From: Laribacter hongkongensis DSM 14985
GTDB taxonomy: Bacteria; Pseudomonadota; Gammaproteobacteria; Burkholderiales; Aquaspirillaceae
Length of the DNA: 64,000 bases
NCBI RefSeq assembly: GCF_000423285.1
Contig: NZ_AUHR01000006.1
Span: 62,001 to 126,000 of the forward strand
Direction: 5' to 3'
Position 1 is the stretch's first letter. Every line of letters begins with the position of its first letter. Below, piece after piece: positions 55,567 through 64,000 of this stretch. The position numbers and the translations under genes were made by a program. A model generated the notes under the pieces. That model did not search any database and had not been told where the DNA came from. It saw only the letters and a program-made list of their open reading frames with translations.

Positions 55567-56421
55567 TCATGCCGTCTGCCTAGATGGTGGCGCCAAGGCC
55601 CCGACCAGTGCTGCCCCCAGGATCAGCCCGCCGCCCAGCAGTGTCCACTGGTCCAGCCGCCCGCCACCACTGACCACCAGCAACAGGGTCGACAGCAGCG
55701 GTGTCAGGAATGACAGCAGGCCGATCTCGCGCGGATCGCCCAGTTTCATCGCCCGGTCCCACAGGAAAAACGCCCCGCCCATCGGCCCCAGCCCCAGCAG
55801 CAGCACCCACAGCACGTCACCCCACGCCGGAATCACCAGCGGTTCCAGCAGCACATGGCAGAGCAGCGACAACGCGCCGGACGCCAGGCAGAATCCGCCC
55901 ACTGCCGCAGTCGGAAACGGCGGCAGCTTGCGTGTTGCCAGCGAATAACCGGCCCACAGGAAGGCCGCCAGGACCGCTGCCAGATAACCCTGCAGATAAT
56001 CTGCCTCAAATGCCAGCCGTCCCTTGCTGACCACCAGTGCCGCACCGACAAAGCCGGCAAAACCGGCCATGATGTGCGGCAGGCCCAGCCGCAACCCTGG
56101 AAACAGGAACGGACTCAACAGCACGATCAGCAGCGGCCACAGATAATTGATCAGGTTGGCTTCGATCGCCGGCGCATTGCGAAAGGCCAGGAACAGGAAA
56201 AAGTGATAGCCGAACAATCCGCCAGTCCCCAGCGCAAAAGTCCGGGCCGGCACCCGCCAGCTGCGGCGGGTCGGCAGGCTCGCGATTCCGGCCGCGGCCA
56301 GCGTCAGCCCCACCAGCAAAAAAGGGGGCAGATGCGCCAGTTTCACTCCCAGCGCCGCTAATGACGCCCAGATGAAAATGGCTGCCAGCGCCAGCAGGCG
56401 GGCCAGATGCAAAGAAGACAT
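55567..56421 (-). CDS. EamA-family (DMT) transporter
   Basis: 284 residues from ATG 56421; the frame is open to 56484. Ten hydrophobic segments in two EamA repeats (AIFIWASLAALGVKLA; LAAFLWAGYSLATRKLPP). The NYLWPLLIVLLSP and GGAFFLWDRAMKLG blocks resemble the YddG aromatic-amino-acid exporter group, but the substrate is inference. No clear Shine-Dalgarno. Confidence 0.87.
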   Translation of the reverse strand: MSSLHLARLLALAAIFIWASLAALGVKLAHLPPFLLVGLTLAAAGIASLPTRRSWRVPARTFALGTGGLFGYHFFLFLAFRNAPAIEANLINYLWPLLIVLLSPFLFPGLRLGLPHIMAGFAGFVGAALVVSKGRLAFEADYLQGYLAAVLAAFLWAGYSLATRKLPPFPTAAVGGFCLASGALSLLCHVLLEPLVIPAWGDVLWVLLLGLGPMGGAFFLWDRAMKLGDPREIGLLSFLTPLLSTLLLVVSGGGRLDQWTLLGGGLILGAALVGALAPPSRQTA

Positions 56422-56643
56422 GATAAAGGGAAAGTTGCGTAAAAAAGGGCAAGGCAGCGGACTATAAAAACTTGCGCCCGCCATGTCGAGGGGATACGCC
56501 GGCTGTCAGACAAAAATAATGCCAGCACCCATCCCCGCGCTTCCCGGGGCCATGAAAAACGCCGCATCCCCATCCGGTCTCCCGTGCCGCCGGGCGAAGG
56601 CAACACCGCACAGCGGAGCTGCACCGGCTTTGATCTGCCAGGC

Positions 56644-56672
56644 CTTGAAAAGCGTTTTCCTGTCACCCATGT
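56644..56672 (+). promoter_or_regulatory. Sigma32 (heat-shock) promoter of clpB
   Basis: CTTGAAA (56644-56650), 15-base spacer, CCCATGT (56666-56672): a full match to the RpoH consensus CTTGAAA-N13-15-CCCATNT. 36 bases before the clpB start. Confidence 0.9.
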
Positions 56673-56707
56673 AGTGGAAAACCATCCATTTCGAACAGGA
56701 GGCTGTC

Positions 56708-59281
<2,574 letters not shown>

Positions 59282-59301
59282 TTCCGCCCGCCCGGGCCTG
59301 T

Positions 59302-59329
59302 GCCGCCGGTTGCGACCGGCGGCTTTTTT
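59302..59329 (+). terminator. Intrinsic terminator of clpB
   Basis: Perfect stem GCCGCCGGT / ACCGGCGGC with TGCG loop and six Ts, 20 bases after the stop codon. Confidence 0.95.
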
Positions 59330-59448
59330 CGGGCCGTCACCGGCGATTACACAACAACCGTGGCCGAAGGCCCGCAGTTATTGCACAATCCGCCCCTTCG
59401 ATTTGCCACCCGCCGCGTTGCCCCGTGCGGCATCCGCAGGACCCGACC

Positions 59449-60009
59449 ATGCCTTCCACGCTTCACGACACCACCTATTCCGACTATATCCGCTCGCACA
59501 TCCGCACCGTGCCCGACTGGCCGCACGCCGGTGTGCAGTTCCGCGACATCACGCCGCTGCTGCAAGACCCCAAGACCTTCCGGGTGCTGGTGGACATCTT
59601 CGTGCACCGCTACATGAACCAGCAGATCGACCTGATCGCCGGGCTGGACGCACGCGGTTTCATCCTCGGCTCGGTCATCGCCTACGAGCTCAATGTCGGC
59701 TTCGTGCCGATCCGCAAGAAGGGCAAGCTGCCCTACGCCACCATCGCCGAAGAGTACGAACTGGAATACGGCAGTGCCACGGTGGAGATCCACGCCGATG
59801 CCTGCGTGCCGGGCCAGCGGGTGGTGGTGATCGACGATCTGGTCGCCACTGGCGGCACCATGATGGCCGGGGTCAAGCTGCTCAAGCGCCTGGGTGCCGA
59901 CGTGATCGAAACCGGCGCCATCGTCGACCTGCCGGAACTCGGCGGCTCGCAGCACATCCGTGACGCCGGCATTCCGCTGTTCACCGTCTGCGATTTCGCC
60001 GGCCTGTAA
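59449..60009 (+). CDS. apt: Adenine phosphoribosyltransferase
   Basis: 186 residues from ATG 59449, with AGGACC upstream. Salvages adenine to AMP with [20 protein letters not shown], the dipeptide-containing [10 protein letters not shown] and the PRPP-binding motif [14 protein letters not shown] (about 125-138) are diagnostic. Confidence 0.97.
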   Translation: MPSTLHDTTYSDYIRSHIRTVPDWPHAGVQFRDITPLLQDPKTFRVLVDIFVHRYMNQQIDLIAGLDARGFILGSVIAYELNVGFVPIRKKGKLPYATIAEEYELEYGSATVEIHADACVPGQRVVVIDDLVATGGTMMAGVKLLKRLGADVIETGAIVDLPELGGSQHIRDAGIPLFTVCDFAGL

Positions 60010-60124
60010 GCTGCCGTCTGTCCGGGAAACCCTGCCGCCCGGGCCCTGCCAGGCCTTCCGGCCGCCAAACGGGCTGTCACGACCTAACTTGAAAGAGTTT
60101 TCGTGATCATGCCAAAGGCCGGAC

Positions 60125-61609
60125 ATGTCTTTCCCCCTTCCACCGTCAGCCACCACCGCCGAAGGATTGCAACGCAATCTCAAGGCCCGCCACCTCACCA
60201 TGATCGCCATCGGCGGTGCCATCGGCACCGGCCTGTTCATCGCGTCCGGTGCCTCGGTGGCCCAGGCGGGACCGGGCGGGGCGGTCGTGGCCTATCTGGT
60301 CATCGGCCTGATGGTGTTCTTCCTGATGACCAGCCTAGGCGAAATGGCCGCCTACATGCCCGAGTCGGGCTCGTTCACCCTCTACAGCGAACGCTTCGTC
60401 GACCCGGCCTTCGGTTTTGCCCAGGGCTGGAACTACTGGTTCAACTGGGCCATCACCATTGCCGTCGAGCTGGTGGCAGCCCAGATCGTCATGGCGTACT
60501 GGTTTCCCGATGTACCCGGCACCCTCTGGAGCCTGCTGTTCCTCGGCATTTTCGTGCTGCTGAACATCGTGTCGGTCAAGGGTTTCGGTGAAGGGGAATA
60601 CTGGTTTTCCATGATCAAGGTCATGGCCGTGGTGGTGTTCCTGCTGATCGGCACGGCCATGCTCTACGGCTGGGTGGGTGATTCGCAGCCGGCCGGCCTG
60701 CACAATTTCACCATCGGCCAGGCGCCCTTCGTCGGTGGCACCGGCGCCCTGATCGGCGTGGCCATGATTGCCGGCTTTTCCTTCCAGGGCACCGAGTTGG
60801 TCGGCATTACCGCCGGCGAAGCACAGGACCCGCAGCGCACCATTCCCAAGGCCATCAAGCAGATTTTCTGGCGCATCCTGATCTTCTACGTCCTGTCGAT
60901 CATCATGATCGGCCTGCTGCTGCCGTACAACGACCCGCGCCTGCTGCAATCCAGCGTCAAGGACATCGCCGTGTCACCGTTCACCCTGGTCTTGCAGGCA
61001 ACCGGCGTACCGGCGGCGGCCTCGGTCATGAACGCCGTCATCCTGACGGCCATCCTGTCCGCCGGCAATTCCGGCATGTATGCCTCCACCCGCACCCTGC
61101 ACGCCATGGCCATGCAGGGACAGGCACCGAAAATCTTTGCCCGCGTCAGCCGCCATGGCGTGCCCGTACCGGCCCTGCTGCTGACCACGGCAGTCAGCGC
61201 GCTGTGCTTTACCAGTTCGCTGTTCGGCGACCAGCGCGTTTACCTGTGGCTCGTCAACCTGACCGGGCTGTGCGGCTTCATCGCCTGGCTGGGCATCGCC
61301 ATTTCGCACTACCGCTTCCGCAAGGGCTTTCTGGCCCAGGGGCGCTCGCTGGACGAACTGCCCTACCGCGCCCGCTGGTTTCCGTTCGGGCCGCTCTTTG
61401 CCTTCACCCTGTGCCTGATAGTGGTGCTGGGGCAGAACTACGAAGCGTTCTTCGCCTCCCATATCAACTGGAACGGCATCATCGCCACCTACATCGGCAT
61501 TCCGGTCTACCTGGCGGTCTGGTTGGGCTACCGCTGGAAGCACCGCTGCCGCTTCGTGCGCTACGAAGACATGCCCCTGCCCGATCGTTGCAAAAAAACC
61601 ACAAACTGA
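60125..61609 (+). CDS. Amino-acid permease, LysP-like (APC superfamily)
   Basis: 494 residues, twelve membrane segments. Proton-coupled uptake. N-terminal LQRNLKARHLTMIAIGGAIG and TGLFIASGASVAQAGPGG are the AAT-family signature. FSFQGTELVGITAGEAQDP and the SAGNSGMYASTRTLHAMA block resemble the lysine permease LysP most. The neighbouring CtlX-like gene may point to arginine, citrulline or lysine as substrate (inference). Confidence 0.9.
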   Translation: MSFPLPPSATTAEGLQRNLKARHLTMIAIGGAIGTGLFIASGASVAQAGPGGAVVAYLVIGLMVFFLMTSLGEMAAYMPESGSFTLYSERFVDPAFGFAQGWNYWFNWAITIAVELVAAQIVMAYWFPDVPGTLWSLLFLGIFVLLNIVSVKGFGEGEYWFSMIKVMAVVVFLLIGTAMLYGWVGDSQPAGLHNFTIGQAPFVGGTGALIGVAMIAGFSFQGTELVGITAGEAQDPQRTIPKAIKQIFWRILIFYVLSIIMIGLLLPYNDPRLLQSSVKDIAVSPFTLVLQATGVPAAASVMNAVILTAILSAGNSGMYASTRTLHAMAMQGQAPKIFARVSRHGVPVPALLLTTAVSALCFTSSLFGDQRVYLWLVNLTGLCGFIAWLGIAISHYRFRKGFLAQGRSLDELPYRARWFPFGPLFAFTLCLIVVLGQNYEAFFASHINWNGIIATYIGIPVYLAVWLGYRWKHRCRFVRYEDMPLPDRCKKTTN

Positions 61610-61767
61610 TGCCGTTACGACCGTTCGTCTACCGCTAGTCTGTCCGGGCTTGGGGTTGGCGAAGGGAAGTACCAAAACAAAGGCAAGGTTGCCGGCAAAC
61701 CGCCCGATTGTCGCAAAAGCGAGACATCCGGCTCCGGCAGCATGGTACTTACCCGAGGAGACATTCC

Positions 61768-62700
61768 ATGTCGAAACAGATTACGAACCAGATCGTGATG
61801 GTTCGCCCGGTGTCGTTCTACTTCGATACCGAAACCGCCGCCAATGACTTCTTCCAGAAAAACCTTGGCGAAAAGCGTGACGTGGTACAAGCCAAGGCGC
61901 TGATCGAATTCGATGCCATGGTCGATCTGCTGCGCAGCAAGGGGATTACCGTCCATGTCCTGCAGGACAGCAACCAGGTCATGGATACGCCGGACAGCAT
62001 TTTCCCGAACAACTGGTTCGTATCGATGGAAGGCGGCCATCTGATGCTGTGCCCGATGTGGGCACCGAACCGCCGCCACGAACGCCTGAAGTTCCTGGGG
62101 CAACTGGTCGACCTGATCGGTCACGACAAGCTCAAGGTCAGCAACTACGGTCCGGCCCACGAAGCCCAGAGCAAGTTTCTGGAAGGCACCGGCGCCATGA
62201 TCCTCGACCGCGTCAACATGAAGGCCTATGCCTGCCTGTCGCCGCGTTGTGACGAGGATGTATTCAAGAAGTTCTGCAAGGAATTCGGCTTCAAGCCGGT
62301 GGCTTTCCACGGATTCCAGACCTACGAGGGCAAGCGCGCTGCCATCTACCACACCAACGTGATGATGGCACTGGGTGAAGCCTTTGCCGTGGTATGCCTG
62401 TCGGCCATCGACGACCTCACCGAACGCGCGGCACTGGTGAAAGAGCTTCAGGGTGACGGCAAGGAAATCATCGACGTCACCGAAGACCAGATCAACAACT
62501 TTGCCGGCAACGAGATCGAGCTCTGCAATGCTGACGGCAAGCGCTTCACCATCATGACCAAGGCTACCTACGACTGCCTGACGCCGGAGCAGCGTGCCGT
62601 CATCGAAAAAACCAGCGAGATCATTTCGCCTGACGTCAAGACCATCGAGACATACGGCGGTGGTTCGGTGCGCTGCATGATCTCCGAAATCTTCCTCTGA
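61768..62700 (+). CDS. ctlX: CtlX-like hydrolase of the arginine deiminase superfamily
   Basis: 310 residues from ATG 61768, with GAGGAGA upstream. Alpha/beta-propeller guanidine/ureido-modifying enzyme. Candidate active-site residues are readable: Asp76 (TPDSIFPNNW), Glu139 (LEGTGAMILDR), His195 (IYHTNVMMALG) and the nucleophile Cys303 (GGGSVRCMISEIF). The overall pattern fits the proteins named citrulline utilization hydrolase CtlX. It lacks the usual arginine deiminase length and operon (arcABC absent). An amidinotransferase or dimethylarginase activity is less likely but not excluded. Confidence 0.82.
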   Translation: MSKQITNQIVMVRPVSFYFDTETAANDFFQKNLGEKRDVVQAKALIEFDAMVDLLRSKGITVHVLQDSNQVMDTPDSIFPNNWFVSMEGGHLMLCPMWAPNRRHERLKFLGQLVDLIGHDKLKVSNYGPAHEAQSKFLEGTGAMILDRVNMKAYACLSPRCDEDVFKKFCKEFGFKPVAFHGFQTYEGKRAAIYHTNVMMALGEAFAVVCLSAIDDLTERAALVKELQGDGKEIIDVTEDQINNFAGNEIELCNADGKRFTIMTKATYDCLTPEQRAVIEKTSEIISPDVKTIETYGGGSVRCMISEIFL

Positions 62701-62713
62701 GCCCGGTTGCGGC

Positions 62714-62746
62714 AATCGGCCCGTGCCAGAACACCGGCCGATTTCT
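62714..62746 (+). terminator. Terminator-like hairpin after ctlX
   Basis: AATCGGCC (62714-62721) and GGCCGATT (62736-62743), 14-base loop, then TCTTT. Moderate T content. Confidence 0.6.
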
Positions 62747-62844
62747 TTGCCCGGTTGTCAATCATTTTTCATATTTTTTTGACATCGCCATCGGGCCGAC
62801 ACGGGTAACACCCTGCCCCTGCGTCACACACGAAAGGAAACATC

Positions 62845-63984
62845 ATGAAAAAAATCCTCGCAATCGCCATTGCCGCCCTGCCGGCGGCCGCCATGGCCGA
62901 TGTGGAAATCTACGGCAAGATCACGGCTGAAATCGCCAATACCAAGACCAGCAGCGCCACGGCGGCCAGCTCCGGCGAAGCCATCGGCAGCGTGCCGACC
63001 AAATCCCTCACCCAGATCAACAACGCCGGCGGTCCCGGTTCGCACATCGGCTTTCGCGGCAACGAAGACCTGGGCGGTGGCCTGAAGGCCATCTGGCAGA
63101 TCGAACAGGCCATCGACTTCACCCAGACTCCGGGCGGAGCCAGCAATACCTTTGCCACCCGCGACAGCTTCGTCGGCCTGCAATCGAATACCTGGGGCAA
63201 GATCCGCCTCGGCCGCCTGAGCAACTATCCGAACTCCAACATGGAATTCGTCGATCCGTGGACCTACGACAACAACACCAACGTCAACGGCAGCTTCATC
63301 TTCACCCGTCTGGACAGCCGCGTGAACCAGGCCATCCGCTATGACAGCCCGGCCTGGAGCGGTGACTGGGGCGGCTTCAGCTTTGCTGCCCTCTACGGCT
63401 TCAACGAGCCGGGCACCAATGCAGTCGGCAAGAAAAAGCAGAACACCGCCAACGTCGGCCTGACCTATACCTATGGCCCGTACACTGCGGCCTACAGCTA
63501 CCTGACCCAGCAGAACCAGCGGCTTGACGCCATCAACGGCAATCCGGTCAGCGGCCGTCAGGATGCCAACCGCTTCGAAGCCAGCTACAACGCCAACAAC
63601 CTGTACGTGGCCGTCGGTTACCAGGAAACCAAGGGCTACGGTGGCAACATCTGGCCGGCTGCCGCTTACTGGGCCGGTACCAACCAGGCATTCGAGAACA
63701 CCCCGGACAAGTACAAGACCCAGGAAGCCGAACTCACCGTGCAGTACACCATCGGCAACTGGACGCCGGGCATCTCCTACGGCCACGGCTGGAACATGAA
63801 GAAAAACGGCGAAACGCTGGACAACTCCGGCTACAACATGTTCGTCGTCGGCACCAACTACGCCCTCTCCAAGCGTACCAACGCCTATCTGTCGTACGGC
63901 CAGGTCAAGTACGACCGCGCCATCGACGTGGCCGGCACCGAGCGCGAGTCGACCGTGGGCCTGGGCATCAGCCACAGCTTCTGA
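62845..63984 (+). CDS. Gram-negative trimeric porin (PorB/Omp32-like)
   Basis: 379 residues with signal peptide MKKILAIAIAALPAAAMA, cleaved before DVEIYGKI. Sixteen-strand outer-membrane barrel of the betaproteobacterial porin class: IGFRGNEDLGGGLKAIWQIEQ, RDSFVGLQSNTWGKIRLGRL in the constriction-loop region, and C-terminal aromatic strand ending SHSF with terminal Phe. AAAGGAA precedes the ATG. The AT-rich upstream region (62755-62790, TTGTCA, TTGACA) probably holds the promoter. Confidence 0.95.
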   Translation: MKKILAIAIAALPAAAMADVEIYGKITAEIANTKTSSATAASSGEAIGSVPTKSLTQINNAGGPGSHIGFRGNEDLGGGLKAIWQIEQAIDFTQTPGGASNTFATRDSFVGLQSNTWGKIRLGRLSNYPNSNMEFVDPWTYDNNTNVNGSFIFTRLDSRVNQAIRYDSPAWSGDWGGFSFAALYGFNEPGTNAVGKKKQNTANVGLTYTYGPYTAAYSYLTQQNQRLDAINGNPVSGRQDANRFEASYNANNLYVAVGYQETKGYGGNIWPAAAYWAGTNQAFENTPDKYKTQEAELTVQYTIGNWTPGISYGHGWNMKKNGETLDNSGYNMFVVGTNYALSKRTNAYLSYGQVKYDRAIDVAGTERESTVGLGISHSF

Positions 63985-64000
63985 TCCACCGTCCGTGCAT

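Overview
This window looks like a stretch of chromosome from a high-GC betaproteobacterium, most likely of the order Neisseriales (Chromobacteriaceae or Laribacter type). That placement is inference. It rests on a PorB-like Gram-negative porin, the rpsU-yqeY-dnaG-rpoD and gmk-rpoZ-spoT gene orders, sigma54/sigma28 control of flagellar genes, and uniformly GC-rich coding sequence. No phage genes, transposases or CRISPR arrays were seen. Nearly everything is core chromosome; the more accessory parts are 0.2-5.3 kb (creatinine genes), 16.5-18.5 kb (tRNA-Ser flank and a secreted depolymerase) and 39-45 kb (metal resistance and an ABC transporter).

Layout. 0.2-5.3 kb: AraC-type regulator, DMT transporter, a true creatininase and a BCCT transporter, i.e. 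a creatinine uptake/hydrolysis module without creatinase in view. 5.5-9.3 kb: tandem UspA protein divergent from a P2-type cation ATPase. 9.6-15.7 kb: htpG with a sigma32 promoter, a chemoreceptor, an NSS-type sodium symporter, a DUF202 protein. 15.8-18.5 kb: VOC protein, tRNA-Ser(UGA), secreted PHB-depolymerase-like esterase, DUF3079 protein. 18.5-24.5 kb: metE/metR divergent pair with MetR boxes, then a LysR regulator divergent from a MATE exporter. 24.9-25.2 kb: a CAU-anticodon tRNA (probably tRNA-Ile2) interrupted by a group I intron, the most unusual item here. 25.4-30.0 kb: macromolecular-synthesis operon rpsU-yqeY-dnaG-rpoD. 30.1-34.4 kb: gmk-rpoZ-spoT followed by thiS-thiG. 34.5-39 kb: purine permease, fliW, a DUF455 ferritin-like protein with a small membrane protein, and trhP. 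39-44.9 kb: cadR/cadA metal switch and a two-gene ABC transporter. 45-55.5 kb: complete flgBCDEFGHIJKL. 55.6-64 kb: EamA transporter, clpB with a sigma32 promoter, apt, a LysP-like permease, a CtlX-like hydrolase and a porin.

How the genes fit together. The flagellar run has a sigma54-type promoter before flgB (rod/hook) and a textbook sigma28 promoter before flgK (hook-filament junction), giving staged assembly. The two heat-shock chaperones htpG and clpB each carry a sigma32-type promoter. CadR and CadA form a self-contained metal-sensing/efflux switch around a promoter with a 19-bp spacer. Transcription of the core information-processing genes is punctuated by compact terminator/promoter pairs at the thiG-rpsU and dnaG-rpoD junctions.

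All calls come from reading the sequence and recalled family knowledge; no database search was run. Start codons were moved from the longest frame wherever a Shine-Dalgarno sequence or family length argued for it.
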